Positions 17,649 through 30,600 of a DNA stretch of 64,000 bases are shown in pieces; position 1 is the first letter of the stretch, and every line of letters begins with the position of its first letter. A program made the position numbers and the translations under genes. The notes below the pieces were generated by a model. That model saw nothing but the letters and a program-made list of their open reading frames with translations, had not been told where the DNA came from and did no database searches. This DNA is from Prosthecobacter dejongeii (GTDB lineage: Bacteria; Verrucomicrobiota; Verrucomicrobiia; Verrucomicrobiales; Verrucomicrobiaceae), in the NCBI RefSeq assembly GCF_014203045.1, contig NZ_JACHIF010000001.1:62001-126000 (forward strand), read 5' to 3'.

Positions 17649-18986
17649 TCAAGAATTCGGCGGTGGAGGCGGGATCGGTTCCCGCAAATTCGCCCGCAGC
17701 GCCTCCGCGCTCAGCTCCCCCTCCCAGCGGCTGATGACCACCGTGGCCACACCATTGCCCACCAGATTGGTGAGGGAGCGGCACTCGCTCATGAAACGAT
17801 CAATGCCCAGGATCAGCGCCATCGCCGCCACAGGCACGCCCGGCACAGCTTGGAGCGTAGCCGCCAGGGTGATGAACCCCGCGCCCGTCACCCCACTGGC
17901 CCCCTTAGAGGTGACCATCGCCACTCCCAGAAGCCCCAGTTGGCTCCAGAGATCCATCGTCGTATTCGTCGCCTGGGCCAGGAAGACCGCGCCCATCACC
18001 ATGTAAATGTTCGTCCCATCCAGGTTAAAGCTGTAACCGGTGGGGATCACCAGCCCCACCGTGGAGGGCGCACAGCCCAGGCCGCGCAGTTTCTGGATCA
18101 TCTGCGGCAGCACCGTTTCCGAAGAACTGGTGCCCAGCACCACCAGCAACTCCTCTTTGATGTAAAAGAGAAAACGAAAGATGGAAAAACCTGCCACTCG
18201 CGCAATGAGCCCTAACACCACCACCACAAACAGCGCCGAGGTCAGGTAAAAACCCGCCATCAACTTCAGCAACTGCTGCAACGAACCGATGCCGTAACTG
18301 CCGACCGTGTGTGCCATGGCCCCCAGTGCGCCCAGAGGGGCCAGCTTGATGAGCTGACGCATGATGCCGAAGAAAACCTCGCTCGCCTGGTCCACCACCC
18401 GCAGCACCGGCTTCCCCCGCTCGCCCAAACCCGCGATGGCAAAGGCTGTGAGCATGGCCACAAAGACCACCTGAAGCAGGTTATCCCCGGTAAAGGCACT
18501 GAGAAACGTCTTGGGAATGATGTCCAGGATAAAGCCCGTCTTCGTCATGCCCTGCGCCTGCCCCGCATACCCCTGCACCTTCGCCACATCCTTCGCATCC
18601 AGCGTCGTCACATCCACATTGAAGCCATCTCCAGGCCGCAGTGTATTCACCACCACCAGGCCGATGATGAGAGCCAGCGTGGACACCACTTCAAAGTAGA
18701 GCAGCGTCTTCCCACCCACGCGGCCCAGCTTCTTCACATCCCCTACCGAAGCGATGCCATTCACCACCGTGCAAAAGATGATCGGCGCGATCATCATCTT
18801 GATTAAACTAATAAAGCCCTTGCTCAGAGGATCGAGTGCCTTCCCCCAATCCGGCGTGAAATGGCCGATCAAAATGCCCAGTACCACGGCGATGAGCACC
18901 TGAAGATACAGCACCCGATACCAAGGCGTACGAGCAGGAGGAGAGTCAGGAGAAACAGCGTGCATGAGCAAAGAGCCGGGATTCAA
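17649..18986 (-). CDS. Dicarboxylate/amino acid:cation symporter (DAACS family)
   Basis: The protein (about 446 residues) has the eight-helix plus hairpin layout of GltPh/DctA symporters. Key segments are [39 protein letters not shown] (HP1), the TM7 motif [21 protein letters not shown], and HP2 [16 protein letters not shown]. It likely imports C4-dicarboxylates, glutamate or aspartate with Na+ or H+. The frame is open upstream to 19061, but the best start is the TTG at 18986, preceded by GAGGGAGG at about 7 bases. The ATG at 18965 (MHAVSPDS) is the other candidate. It diverges from tRNA-Leu. Confidence 0.9.
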   Translation of the reverse strand: MNPGSLLMHAVSPDSPPARTPWYRVLYLQVLIAVVLGILIGHFTPDWGKALDPLSKGFISLIKMMIAPIIFCTVVNGIASVGDVKKLGRVGGKTLLYFEVVSTLALIIGLVVVNTLRPGDGFNVDVTTLDAKDVAKVQGYAGQAQGMTKTGFILDIIPKTFLSAFTGDNLLQVVFVAMLTAFAIAGLGERGKPVLRVVDQASEVFFGIMRQLIKLAPLGALGAMAHTVGSYGIGSLQQLLKLMAGFYLTSALFVVVVLGLIARVAGFSIFRFLFYIKEELLVVLGTSSSETVLPQMIQKLRGLGCAPSTVGLVIPTGYSFNLDGTNIYMVMGAVFLAQATNTTMDLWSQLGLLGVAMVTSKGASGVTGAGFITLAATLQAVPGVPVAAMALILGIDRFMSECRSLTNLVGNGVATVVISRWEGELSAEALRANLREPIPPPPPNS

Positions 18987-19193
18987 GGCTGAACCTCCCT
19001 CTAAAAGCAAGCCGCGTCTCCACTCATTTTGTATCTGGCGAAGGCGCACTTCCCTCTCCACGGGCCTTCATGGCATGGCCTGGGTCATTCAAACCCACGC
19101 ATTTCGGCCAGCGCATAAAAAACCAAAGAACCACCGACTTTCCTTTGGCCTCCGGCAAAATCCCGCTAAAGTCACCTCTTTCCCACCCCACCT

Positions 19194-19278
19194 GCCGCTG
19201 TGGTGAAATGGTAAACACAGCAGACTTAAAATCTGCTGGGAGGTAACTCCCTTGCCGGTTCGAGTCCGGCCAGCGGCA
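19194..19278 (+). tRNA. tRNA-Leu (anticodon UAA)
   Basis: The acceptor ends GCCGCTG and CAGCGGC pair perfectly, with discriminator A at 19278. The D arm has TGGTGAAATGGTAAACACA. The anticodon stem-loop GCAGA-CTTAAAA-TCTGC places TAA at 19227-19229. A long variable arm (GGGAGGTAACTCCC) identifies a class II tRNA. The T arm is CCGG-TTCGAGT-CCGG. CCA is not fully encoded (ACCC follows). The UAA anticodon with a long variable arm gives leucine. Confidence 0.97.
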
Positions 19279-19779
19279 CCCTTGAAGATCAACGAGTTAC
19301 AAGCTTTCCAGGTGTTGAATACCCCCTCAAAAAAGTTCACTCGGACGTTTTCCCGACACTTTTTTGGGCAGCTCCACCCAGCGTTCTTTCATGTCACCTC
19401 ATGAAGGTCAGTCCACAGCTCCAGCAGCAGGATCACGCCACGGTCAGCCATTTTCCCCACGCACACCACTGCTGGATGCTGAATCGCCGACCGAAAAGCT
19501 ACCCACTATTCACCCGCCTACACCGTCAGTTCCAAGAAATCCCCCCACCGCGAGCGCTACCGCGCCGCGGCTTAACTGAGTGCCATTCTTGCCTGGCATT
19601 TTTTCTGGCCTTTGGCATCGCATCTTTAGTTAGGCTATCTTCACCAACGCGGTTACCTATGCCTAGATAGACCGTTATGAGGGCCCCTTAAAGAAGGCCC
19701 AAATCAAAGAACTGATCATGGAAAATGACGGGCGCTTTCGCTTAGCAGCAAGGGAAAGTGGCCACGGCATTCAGAAAAA
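19279..19779. other. 501-bp region, no convincing gene
   Basis: This lies between tRNA-Leu and the 3' end of cysK. Short open frames exist on the plus strand (for example 19401-19670), but they are Pro/Arg-rich, unrelated to any family I know, and look accidental. A stretch near 19670-19810 reads through as DRYEGPLKKAQIKELIMEN and onward without a start, which may be a remnant of a lost gene. A weak hairpin GGGCC/GGCCC lies at 19681-19700. Confidence 0.5.
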
Positions 19780-20745
19780 TCAAGGATGGCTCACGCGTTC
19801 GCGGGCTTCATCCGCCAGGGCGGTGGAGAGGTAGCGCTCTCCGGTGCTACAGCCCACGGTGACGATGAGTTTGCCTGCATTCTCGGGCCGTGCAGCGACC
19901 TGGAGAGCAGCCCAGACATTGGCACCAGTGGAAATGCCGACCAGCAGTCCTTCTTCGAGAGCGAGACGGCGCGCGGTATGGATGGCGTCTTCATTGGTCA
20001 CTTGGATGACTTCATCCACGATTTCTAGATTCAGATTTCGGGGGACAAAACCTGCGCCGGTTCCCTGGATTTTGTGAGGGCCAGGCTGGATGGGCTCACC
20101 ATTGCGAGTTTGGGTGATGACGGGAGAGGCAGATGGCTCCACGGCGATGGCTCGCACGGAAGGTTTATGGGATTTGAGCACTTCTCCCACACCTGTGATC
20201 GTGCCTCCGGTGCCGACGGCAGCGACAAAAATATCCACCGCGCCTTCGGTGTCCGCCCAAATTTCCACGGCCGTGGTGCGACGATGCACAGCAGGGTTAG
20301 CCGGGTTGTTAAACTGTTGAGGCATCCAGGCACCGGGTGTTTCTGCAAGGAGTTCCTCGGCCTTACGAATGGCTCCTTTCATGCCGTCTTTGGCGGGAGT
20401 GAGCACTAGATTGGCACCGAGTAGAGCCAACAAGGTTCGGCGCTCCAGGCTCATGCTTTCGGGCATGGTCAGGGTGATGGGATAACCTTTGGCCGCCGCT
20501 ACAAAGGCGAGGGCGATGCCGGTGTTTCCGCTGGTGGGCTCAATGATATGACCACCGGGCTGTAGGGATCCCGACTGCTCGGCCTCCTCGATCATGGCAC
20601 GGCCGATCCGGTCCTTTACACTGCCTAACGGGTTTTTAAACTCACCTTTGAGCGCAATGGTGGCAGGCGCGTCCGCGCTGATGCGATTGAGTTTGATCAA
20701 CGGTGTACGGCCGACGGTTTCGATGATGTTGGTTTGGTAAGACAT
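19780..20745 (-). CDS. cysK: Cysteine synthase A (O-acetylserine sulfhydrylase)
   Basis: This 321-residue PLP enzyme converts O-acetylserine and sulfide to cysteine. It shows the PLP-lysine motif [11 protein letters not shown], the substrate loop [12 protein letters not shown], the phosphate-binding [10 protein letters not shown], and the C-terminal [11 protein letters not shown]. The start is the ATG at 20745 ([16 protein letters not shown]), which fits family length. The frame is open 31 codons further upstream, but that part overlaps the preceding gene. It sits 19 bp after yezD in the same direction, so the two form a sulfur-assimilation operon. Confidence 0.96.
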   Translation of the reverse strand: MSYQTNIIETVGRTPLIKLNRISADAPATIALKGEFKNPLGSVKDRIGRAMIEEAEQSGSLQPGGHIIEPTSGNTGIALAFVAAAKGYPITLTMPESMSLERRTLLALLGANLVLTPAKDGMKGAIRKAEELLAETPGAWMPQQFNNPANPAVHRRTTAVEIWADTEGAVDIFVAAVGTGGTITGVGEVLKSHKPSVRAIAVEPSASPVITQTRNGEPIQPGPHKIQGTGAGFVPRNLNLEIVDEVIQVTNEDAIHTARRLALEEGLLVGISTGANVWAALQVAARPENAGKLIVTVGCSTGERYLSTALADEARERVSHP

Positions 20746-20764
20746 GGTGTTGAAAGGGGAAATG

Positions 20765-20962
20765 TTAGACGTTACGTTTGTTAGGCAAGGAAGCGGAAGT
20801 CGGCCCCGGGAGACGAATTTTCTCAGTGCTCTCCACAAGGGTCACACGGTCTTCATGAACGACAATCTGGATGGAACCAAACCGCAGTCCCTGCACTTTT
20901 TGACGAACAAGGTTCGTCCAATAATCAGGGCTTTGGGATGCAGTAGCATCGGGAGAACTCAT
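20765..20962 (-). CDS. yezD: YezD family small protein (DUF2292)
   Basis: This is a 65-residue protein. Residues ~22-50 contain [19 protein letters not shown], then STEKIRL. That is the core of the YezD/DUF2292 family, whose members are ~50-60 residues, typically lie in sulfate-assimilation or cysteine operons, and have an undefined biochemical role. Placement 19 bp upstream of cysK agrees with that. The N-terminal ~18 residues and the short tail lie outside the core. A variant of the 21-bp CCTA-N6-AAGGGTGAATA motif lies 20-40 bp upstream. Confidence 0.85.
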   Translation of the reverse strand: MSSPDATASQSPDYWTNLVRQKVQGLRFGSIQIVVHEDRVTLVESTEKIRLPGPTSASLPNKRNV

Positions 20963-20981
20963 GCTTTAATCATATTATTCT

Positions 20982-21002
20982 TATCTACACTTGTAATGTA
21001 TG
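20982..21002 (-). promoter_or_regulatory. Weak copy of the 21-bp motif upstream of yezD
   Basis: On the minus strand this reads CATA-CATTAC-AAGTGTAGATA against CCTA-N6-AAGGGTGAATA. It keeps 3 of 4 left bases and 8 of 11 right bases at the correct spacing, inside an AT-rich gap 20-40 bp before the yezD start. It is the most divergent copy I list and could be chance. Confidence 0.3.
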
Positions 21003-21154
21003 AATTAATTAATTGAGTTATGGCGAGCGTTGGCTTTTTGGCTATGCTTCTCAGCCAGAGACGCTCACCACGGGGAGCTCAGATTCCAGGCCCTTTCGTT
21101 TCAGCCATTCTGGATTGAAAAGCTTTGCCTGATACTTGTGACCGGAATCTGTGA

Positions 21155-21469
21155 TCAGTGGCTCATCGGACTGAGAGCCAGCCATTGGCGCCGCTCCAGT
21201 GAGGACCTTTGTCCAAGCAAAGCTGTCTTCACCCCGCCGGTACGATGGCGGGTAATCAATGAGTGAATCGTGCGTCTGTCCATGCTGGACTGCGCGGTGA
21301 TCTGCCCCACAGGCAGGCCTTGATCCAGCATCAGCAAAGCTTGAGCTCGCCGGCGTACACTAGAAAATGCACCAGGGCTTGCGCTGACCTGCTCCAGCAA
21401 CACACGCTGTTCATCGGAGAGACTGACAGAGGAAGGAGCTAGATGAAAATTATGGGTGATCATGTTCAT
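21155..21469 (-). CDS. Short helix-turn-helix protein, IS630-transposase N-terminus-like
   Basis: The 104 residues hold the helix-turn-helix typical of the first ~100 residues of IS630/Tc1-type transposases. SLSDEQRVLLEQV is followed by VRRRAQALLMLDQGLPVGQITAQ, then MDRRTIHSLITRHRTGGVKTAL. There is no DDE catalytic domain, and the frame stops soon after the helix-turn-helix. It is either a truncated transposase remnant or a free-standing regulator of the kind seen in Verrucomicrobia. No terminal inverted repeats are visible nearby. It lies between the TpsA gene and yezD, all on the minus strand. Confidence 0.7.
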   Translation of the reverse strand: MNMITHNFHLAPSSVSLSDEQRVLLEQVSASPGAFSSVRRRAQALLMLDQGLPVGQITAQSSMDRRTIHSLITRHRTGGVKTALLGQRSSLERRQWLALSPMSH

Positions 21470-21635
21470 AAACCTGATTCCAAAGGTTGAGTTTAATCAG
21501 ACAATTGTGATCCATCCGAAGTGGATCCGACCTGGCCATGAAAAGAGCATCTTCCGTTGGCCGGATTCATGTCAGCAAGGGCAGTTCTCCAGTGCTGTGA
21601 TGACCTGTTCATGGATGAATAATTATCATCTTATT

Positions 21636-21656
21636 CCTACTTATCAAGAATGAATT
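21636..21656 (+). promoter_or_regulatory. Copy of the 21-bp motif near the tpsA 3' end
   Basis: This reads CCTA-CTTATC-AAGAATGAATT on the plus strand and matches CCTA-N6-AAGGGTGAATA at 12 of the 15 fixed positions. It points toward the 3' end of the minus-strand TpsA gene, where I see no plus-strand gene. It is the one copy not clearly in front of a gene it faces. Confidence 0.4.
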
Positions 21657-21692
21657 AAAAAGGAGTGCACTTCAACTTCCGAATGTTTCGCT

Positions 21693-24600
21693 TCATTCTG
21701 CACCTGAGCGATCTTTTTCTTCCTCATCATCGTCAGTGCCGCCACCATAACCCAGGACCTCGACGGTGATGATGGAGGGAAGATCCTCTTGAGAAGAAGT
21801 GTCTCTGTTTTGTGCCACCGTCTGAGCTGCGGATGTATTGTTATTCGCAGCGCTGTTGGTATTGGCCGAGCTAATACTGCCGATGCTAGGTGCCGAAACG
21901 GCACCCACCGCGGTTCCCGTGCTGGTGCCGCCGACGGAGATGTTGCCGGCATTTAAAACTGCGGCTGCGGCGATATTAAGGTTACCCGTTGCGCGGATGC
22001 CTGCATCTCCCGCATCAATGGTGCCTTCGGGAGCGATCAGATCCACGCTACCAGGGGGCACACCTTTGACTGAAGCGAGCACACCGATGCCACCGCCCGT
22101 GGCCAAGCCCGCTAGGTCTGTGGCCACATCGGCACTCTGCGGGTCAATGATCACACGCGTGGGGGGCGCGGCTTGCACAGTCTTGGATGAGGAACCTGCC
22201 GCGATGTCTCCCGTCGTGGACCAGATGATCTGGTTACCGCCACGCAGAGTAAAGATGCGTGAGATGCCGAGATTCACACTGCCGTGGGTGAAGATATTGA
22301 TGTTGCCGCCAGCATCCGTGATGATGCCTGGAGGGGTTAAGGGCGCACCGATCAAATTGGCTGCCAGCGTGAGTCCCCCACCCGGGGCAAAGAGGGTGAT
22401 GTTACCCCCATTGCGGGTGCGGATATCACGGGCTTGCGTACGGATGCCTCCGTTCCAATCATCTCCTTTAAAGAGTGTGGCGATGGCCTTTTTACCTTCA
22501 TTGTAATTGCCGAATCCATCGCTGTCAGGGTTGTTGTGGTCACGTCCCGCATCACGAAGAACAAGGAAGAAAATTTCCAAGGCGAGGCGCTTCTGCTCTT
22601 CTTCCGGCAACAAGGCAAAACCCGCAGGGGTGATCGGCGCATTTGGATTGGTAGAGACTTCCTTGAGATAACTGGTGCCTTTGGCCCCCATCACATATTG
22701 GGTGATGAAGCTGGCAAAGTCGAGGCGGCTATCCGTCAGGCTGGTGGCTGCACCGATCCCTGCTCCTGCAATGATATTCGCGCCTTCGAATGGCAGGAAT
22801 GGATTGCGCACATTCCCAAGGCTGGTCAGCCCGGCGCCGGTGCCATTGACATTGTTGGGTCCGCTGCCGAGGTCAAGATTCCCTCCGGCCAAGACTTGCA
22901 GCGTGCCGGGTCCATTGATCTGAATGTCCCCGGCCAGGGCTCCATTGCCCAGTCCAGAGAGTGTCTGCACGGTGATGTTGCCGCTGCTATTGGCGGCCAC
23001 CCGCAGCAGCGTATTGGCATGGTAGGGGATGATGTCCCGACCACCAGCGACGATGCTGACATCCTGGGCGGACACGTTTTGGATGTAGAGAGACAAATCC
23101 ACAATATCCCGTGCGGCCAGGATGCGGGAGGCTTTGGGTGAGAAGAAGGTGAGGCCGGAGATGTCACCTCCCTGTGCGTAGATGCGGGTCGGATTCGGGT
23201 CATTGCGATGCAGGATGGAAGGGTCATGCAGGGCCTGCCGAGTCTCCAGCACAGCTTGGGCGCCCGTGGTACCGCCAGACTCGCGAAAAAGCTTGTCCAC
23301 CAGCTCCAGGAAGTTTGCCCTGGTCGTGCTGGCCTGGGTGGTGCCGACCAGATTTTGATAGGCAAAAGGTGAGGCGACTCCGGGAAGCGAATTCGGATTG
23401 GCATCCGAGACTTTGATCGTGGAGGCACCCCAGGCCGTAAAGACCGTTCCCACAGAGGGGGAGATCAGCCCTAGAGGGCTGAGCCCATGGACACTGCCCT
23501 GAGTCAGCAATTCCAGGGTGCCGGTGGCGGAGGGGGAGAGGGTGATGTTACCGGCGATGTTGATGTCCCCACTGTAGGCCGTAGCGCGGAAGGTGCCGGG
23601 CATGAGGCCAAAGGCGGTGTTGAACGGGGCGACATTGTTTTCCGCCAGCCGCAGCCAGGGTTGCGCCGTTGCGGAGGAAATGGAGGAAAGCAGTTGCTGC
23701 GTGCTCGACCAGATTTGCAGCATGGGCAGGAAGACATTGTTCAGCATCGCTCCCTGCCGCAGCGTCACATCTCCCCCGAGCGAGGAAACCTTGAGATAGC
23801 TGTCTGCGGCGTAGGTGGAAAAGTAGGTCTTATTCCAGTAACTGTTATTCACGCCTTGAGGCAGGAGGAAGGCATTGGCCACCGGTCCTAGCAACACATC
23901 GCCACGGGCACTGACATCGAAGCCGCCCTTACCGACAAACAGGGTAGTGGGCAGCCAGGTGTCAGGATCCTGGACGGCATTGGCTCCATTCAGCGCGCTG
24001 ATCTGTCCAGGTGACCGCGTCGCATTGGTGGTGATCACCCCGCCCGCAGTGAGGGTGCCCTTACCGCGCTCCACGTAGTAAACCCCGGCATCAATATTAT
24101 GGCCCGCCCGGACCGTCACGTCACCACCCCCGAGTTCCACCAGTTTGGAGGCATCTGGCACGCCTTTAGGCATACGGGCATTTGTGGGAGCCACGGCATC
24201 CACATTCGTCACGTCATTTCCCGCAGTCATCGTTAGATTGCCACCGCCTAGAGTACCCACGCCCTGGAAAAAATTGCTAAAGTCCACCCACCAGGAAGTC
24301 GAGGCCACAGCCACGCCAAACCCCGTCCGACCGAACTCACCGGTGGCGGAGTCCACATAACCACGACGATACAACCAGTTGTTAGGCAGCTCACGGGATG
24401 AACTGGCACCGAGGCGCTCAATGTTTAGACCAGCACTAATATTCACATGACCGCCCGCCATCGTATAAAAGGCTGGGTAGTTTTGCTGGACCGCGCCGAG
24501 AGAGCCCGTGCCTCCCGCCTGGCTAAGGGTGGAAACATCAAATCCCCCACCCAGTGTTGGATCTGCCACCCGTGTGCCGGCTGTGTAGATGCTGGCAAAC

Positions 24601-27600
24601 TGATTCATCAGTTGCACGCTGCGCCCGGTATTGATGTCAATATCGCCGCTGCCTGTGCGAATGACTTGGAAAAGTCCCCGCCCACCACCTGTCAGACTGG
24701 CACCGATCATCGTGCTGGTCAGGGCATTATTCCCCCCTGTGACAGACATGGTGCCACCGTCCTTACCCAGTTGCAGGGAGCCACTTTCGGCAGCCAGCGC
24801 GGAGACATCCCGCACTTGACGGAAATCTGTTGCCGAGAAGTCCGCACCTGCGGTTAGGCGGAAGCTCCAGCTCTGAGCATTCACGGGCAGGAGGGAGTTT
24901 TGAGCCGTTGGCCGGGCCAGCCATAGCCAGGTCGCATCGTTGCTGGCCAGGGTCGGGCTAAAGCCATCACTCAGCGCGTTGTAAAATCTCAGGTTACCAG
25001 CCGCGCGCAGAGTAAGCACACCTGCGACAGACTTGGGTCCATAACGGAAGGTAGAGAGGTCCCAGTCACCCGTGGTATTGGAGCCGAGTGCACCAAGAGT
25101 GAGGTCACCCGTGGTATTGATAATCTCCGCTCCGGGTGCCAGCACCAGCGCATCGGCCAATGCTGCGTTGTTCGCTAACAAACGATTCGTTATGGAAGTA
25201 AAATTTGCACTGGTGCTGCCAGCCGCTCCCTGAAAAGCCTGGGCATTTTGATGAATCGTGGACTGCACACTGCTGCTGATGAGCCCGCCTGTGGAGGTGA
25301 GATTGTAGATGCGGTAGCCCTCCACCACGATGCTGGAGGCATCCACGATGGTGCCATTGATGGCCTTTACGTTCAGGTCATTAAAGTTGCTGGTCTGAGG
25401 AGCCCGGATGTGCAGCTTGCCGCTGAACTGTCCCTTGCTAGCGCTGCTGCCAACAGTGGATTCTCCTCCGGCAATTTTCGCTGCAACTGACAAATTCAGA
25501 AGCGCCCCCGTTTGGATATCCACACTGCCATTTCCTGCGATCCCCTGCCGCTGCGCTCCTGCCTCCAGGTTGATGCTGCCGCCTTTCCCAGAGCTGTCAA
25601 ACTTCTCCCCAGCCACCGTTAGGACAGACCCCGCATTCAATGTTAGGTCCCGATGCGCGATCAACTGAATGCTCCCTCCCGTGGCTCCTGATGCATTCAC
25701 CGTGCCCGTCACCGTCACCGAGCCTTGGTCGGCGGAAAGTCGGAAGTTCTTCACCGTGCTGACGCCATCCATGATCACGTCCCCATTGCGCACGCGTAAA
25801 TCACGCGAGCCCAAGAAACCCGCACCATTCAGACTGGCGTTTAAAACGGCAATGGAGGGCATGGCTCCGACATCGAGCTGGAAGTGCCCTTGGCTACCCC
25901 CTGTGCCTCCATGCCCCAGCAAGGTCCCCAGGTTGTTGAAGCCACCTTCAGCAGCGCTGACGTTCAGTGTGCCCGCGTTGCCCCCACCGGCAGCGGCAGC
26001 CACATTCACCACCGAACCGGCATTCAGGACGACGTTTCCGTTCGTCGCTGAGAGTCGCACCTCACCTGCATCCGTGTATTGGGTGACATCATAGAATTTT
26101 TGCATCGTGCCTCCAGCATCCAGCCGCCCGCTGACTTGGACATTACCGTTCGTCGCCTGGAGCGAAAGCAGACCGCTCGTGGCCACCAGGCGCGTGCTGG
26201 CCGTAACTGTGGCACCTTGCAGCGTCAGGCTAGCTCCAAGGCCGGTCGTGACACGGTCACCGATGGTGGCTGAGGGAGCCTGTGCTACCAAGGCACCGTC
26301 TGCGTAAAGACCATGACTGGCCGCACGCTCACCGGTGATCAGCGCCGCATTGACCGTGAGATTCCGTTGAGTGCTGAATGCACCCTTCCCGCGTGCCAGC
26401 ACGCCACCTGCTCCATTCAGAAACACGTTTGCAAACTGATTCACCCGTAGAGTTCCCGCCCCCAGCATGATGGTCTCCGCATTGAAATGGAGCGTGCCAT
26501 TTCCAACAGCAGGAGCTGTACTGACCACGCTGCCATTGGACCGATTATCCAAGGTGATCTGTTTCGCTGTAAAGTTCACACTCCCGGGCCCCTGGTTGAA
26601 TCCGCGAATTTCCCCCGCACTTAAAGTTAGACTTTCCGTGGTGGGCAATCCCACCTGGCCAGTGCCATAGACATCCAGAGACGAGTAACTCAGAATTTTA
26701 AGCGACTTGGCTGCCTGGAGATTGGCCAGCACAGTGCCGCTAAGAACGAGACCAGGATTGGATTGCAGGGCTCCTGGGCTGTTGAGCAGCAGGCTGACGC
26801 GCCCACTGTTGATGGAGTAGGCATTGGCGGAAAGGAGGGCCCCAGCATTTAGATTCGTGGCCGATGTGGTGTCCAGAGTGAGGCTGCCACCCGTGAGGCG
26901 TACCCCTGCTGCAATGGTTAGCGATGGACCTGCGGCATCGCTGGTGCCCGTCCGCAGCACCTCGGCCTTCTCATAGCGCGAGACGCGCACTAGAGATCCA
27001 TTGCCATTGAGGTTCAGAGTCTCCGCCTCGCCTGTGACAGTGCTGGCGGTGGATTTCACTTCCGCATTGGCCGCCAGTGTGATGCCGCCCAGGGAGGCTA
27101 GGATCACATCCGCCCCAGTGAGGGCACTACCGGCATTGTTCACGGTGATGCTGGAACTTCGCACGGTGACCCCGGTATCCGTGCGGTGTCCGCCGATGAG
27201 TAAACTTTCCGCCCCCCAGTTGCTGAGGGTGGCGGCATTCAGTTCGATGCTGCCCGGCGTTCCGGTAGCTGTGCCGCCGTTGATGATAAAATTCAGCGCG
27301 GAGCTGATGTCCACACGGGCGCCTCTGGCGCTGGCTGCCTGTGCCTGGGTCAGCACCTGCCCATTGAGACTCATGGATTGACCGGCCTGGAAGAGCAAGT
27401 AGCCGGAGTCCTGCGGCAGCTCTGGCACTGCCACATTCAGATCCCGGGCGCGTTCGGCCAAGAATGAGTTGGCGGAGAATTTCTGGAATTCTGACCGGGC
27501 ATTAATCACCCCCTGGCCGATGACCTCAAACCGTGTGGCCACAGTCGGTAGGGTGCGGGTGGCATTCTGATCATTGAAGGTATAACCAGAAGCTACACTG

Positions 27601-30600
27601 ACATTCCCCGGCAGTTCCTGCGAGCCCACTGGCAACCCAGCCTTTGGCGTGACCAGCACGGCACCTGACAACAGAGCGTAACGGGCAGGCAGCAGGGTAT
27701 AGAATCCGGCTGCCAGATTTTTGCTCCCGGCCAGATAGATGCGATCCCCTGCCTGCAAGCCGTTATTCACGTAACCTGCCCCAGCGGCTCGGATCAGATT
27801 CGTGGAGGTGTTGAGCGAGTTATACGCACCGTAGGGAGCGTGGTTGGCCGCATAGTCCGGCAGGATGGCGTAACTACCGCTGCTTTCCAGGATGTCCGCC
27901 GTGCCACCATTCCCCTGCACCCAGCGATACGCCATGAGGTCCCCACCACCACGTAGGTCCACCGTGGCACCCTGCGCCTGGGTCACATTGGCAGCGGCCA
28001 GATGGATGATCTTTTTGGGTAGGCCTCCGGCGGTGATGTCCACGCCGCGTGGATCGATCCAGGTGCTGCCATCCAGGCTGACCCCGTAGGGGATAACGAT
28101 GCCCTTGCCCGTGTAGGGGTCCACCGCAGACACAGAGGTGATACTGCCCGCACCCAGGGTCAACTGCTGCGTGACTGGAAAGGGCAGCGTGCTTCCTGTC
28201 AGTAGATCACGCGGAGCGGTACCTGTGCCGTCCCACCCCAGATTGATGGTGCCGATGGGAGACACGAGCACACCCTTTTGGGCGATGTTGGAGGCGTAAA
28301 AGCTGAGGGTGCCTCCAGCTGACAGAGGAAGGCTGCGGCGGCCCGATCCCTCTAGCGTGATGGAGCCGCGCTGGTTCACCCCGCCTGCGAGATAGTCATA
28401 GGCCACCGTGGTGAATTTGCCGGCTGAGGTGGTGTAAATCTGACCAGCGCGCATTGTCAGATTCCCCGCGATGGTGAAAATGCCGTTGCCGATGATGTCT
28501 CCCTGGTCTGCCGCCAGGGTGGCATTGCCGATGTTTTGCAGCGTCAGCGTGCCGATTTCCAAATGCTTCGAGCTGATGATCAAACGGCCTGCACCATGAG
28601 TGGGGGCCACATTCGTGAAGGGGAGTTGGGAAAGCTCGTCTTCAGGTCGCACTGGCGGTTGAAAAGGGGCACCCAAGACAACAGAGAAGGCCGTGAGCCG
28701 CACCTCGTCATTGGCGAAAAGGACACCACCATCTGCGACGTGCAGGTAGCCCCGAGCGGTGATGCTCGTGGGTCCGCTGAACTCCAGCACGCCGCCAAGC
28801 GTCAGAGAGTCCATGCCACTCTCTGCAAAACGATCTGCTGCGAAATAACCACGCCCGATGAGGGGTGTCCCATCACTGGCTCTGAGCGCCTCTCCAAGTG
28901 CCGAAGCATCCTGAGGGAAAGTGCTGCCGAGGGTGCTTCCACTTTGACGAACCACCAAATTCGTATCCAGCACCGGGGGGATCACATCTGGCAGATAAAA
29001 TCGCCCGGAAGAGACCGAAAGAGAGCCGCCCAAGGCCGTCGAGCCGCCAGCAAATCCACGCAGGGTGGCATCCGTGGCCAGCATCTGGGCTCCGGCTAAA
29101 ACGATGGCCCCGCCGTGGCTGTCTACTTTCACTGGCTGGCTGTAGAGGCTGTAGAGCGATGAGCCAGCAACAGATGTGGTGGGTGACTGATATAGGACAT
29201 TCGGATTAGCCGCTGTGGGATGCAGGTCCAGGATTCCACTGGCACCGGACACGTCCAGCACCGCCCCTGAAGCTGCGGCGATGTTTCCCGCAACTGTGAT
29301 CAGACCGCCCGCAAGCACGGCACCGATGCGGCGTCCGTAAAGGTCCGGCAGAAGCAGGCGTTTACCCGCCGTGGAAAGCACACTTTGAGATCCGATGTAA
29401 ACGGTGGTCAACGCCTGCGACTGGTCCCCATACAGCAAAGAAAAGGAATCGTCCCCGCCCTGGATTTCGATGTGCCCACCCGGTGTCTCGATGGACCCGA
29501 GTACCGCCACGCCATGGCCATTGAGCGTGACGTGGGCCAGGGCATCCGTGCGGATGGAGGCGCCTACCCCCAAGATGACCTCACCCCGGATCTTCAGGCC
29601 CTCCAGGCCGTTGACCCCGGGAGCGGAAAAGTTGATGTCTGTAGGCCCGCGCACGCCTTCCGGGTTGCGCACGATCCGCGTGGTCAAATCAGGCCCTGTA
29701 GATGCAACGATGCTATCCGCCACGGGGGTGATGACCGTGCCTGGGGCGATGTAAACGCCGGGCAAAAACTCACCTACGGTCGCCGTGGGCAGGCCCAAGC
29801 CACTGAGGTGGTAGTCACTGAATCCCCCCCGGGTAAAGAAGTCCGGCTGGAGCAGCAGCGTGTCCGCATGCAGGGCCGCACCCCCCACCTGCACCAGTGG
29901 GGCCTGAATGGCCAGGCTGCCACCGTGACTCCCTCCAGAATAACCCAGCAGAGTGGAGCCAAGGTTCAGCAGTTTTCCACCCGTGACATAACCGAGGGTG
30001 GGATCTTGCCCAGCCTTCACCTGGATGCCCCCAGCATTGCCGTAATGAACGGCGCCACCAGGATCCACCAGCACCCCACCGGATACGTCCAGCACACTCC
30101 CGGACAGCAGGTTGGCCGTGTAGGCATTGATGCGGATTTCGCCACCCGCCATAGCGTAGTCGGGCCGCAGCGGTGAGCCCACGTGCAGTCGATCATCCGT
30201 CAGCGTCCCCGCCGTGCTGATCCGTCCTGATGCCCCAAGGGTAAAGACGCCACGCCCCACGGAAGGCGGCGGCTCGATGGGCAGTGGGTCACGCTGGAGT
30301 GCCAGTGCAACAGAAGGGGAAATGTTCAACACCTTGAGGTCAATGATACCCCCAGGCGCGCTGAGCGTGCCCAGGATATCCATGTTCGCCGCGCTCAGGG
30401 TGAGGCTCCCGTGCACCGTCGCCTGCAGCGTAGTGTCGGCCGGGACGACGATACGACCGTCGTTATTCTCCACCGTCAACTTGCCAAATCCGCCCTGAGT
30501 CAGGAGCGCTGGGGAAAGAAACACATCAGCCAGACGGTCTGCCCGCAGGGTAGTTGGACTTCCGTTGGCATCCAGGGTGAAGGCGTCAGCGGTGGTTTGT

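Noticed and set aside
20840..21154. SAM or cobalamin riboswitch before yezD-cysK
   Set aside because: The leader is short and AT-rich, and I could not see the conserved stems of a sulfur-linked riboswitch.
21838..22506. Plus-strand open frame facing motif copy at 21636
   Set aside because: It is antisense to the conserved C-terminal part of TpsA and has no plausible domain or start signal.
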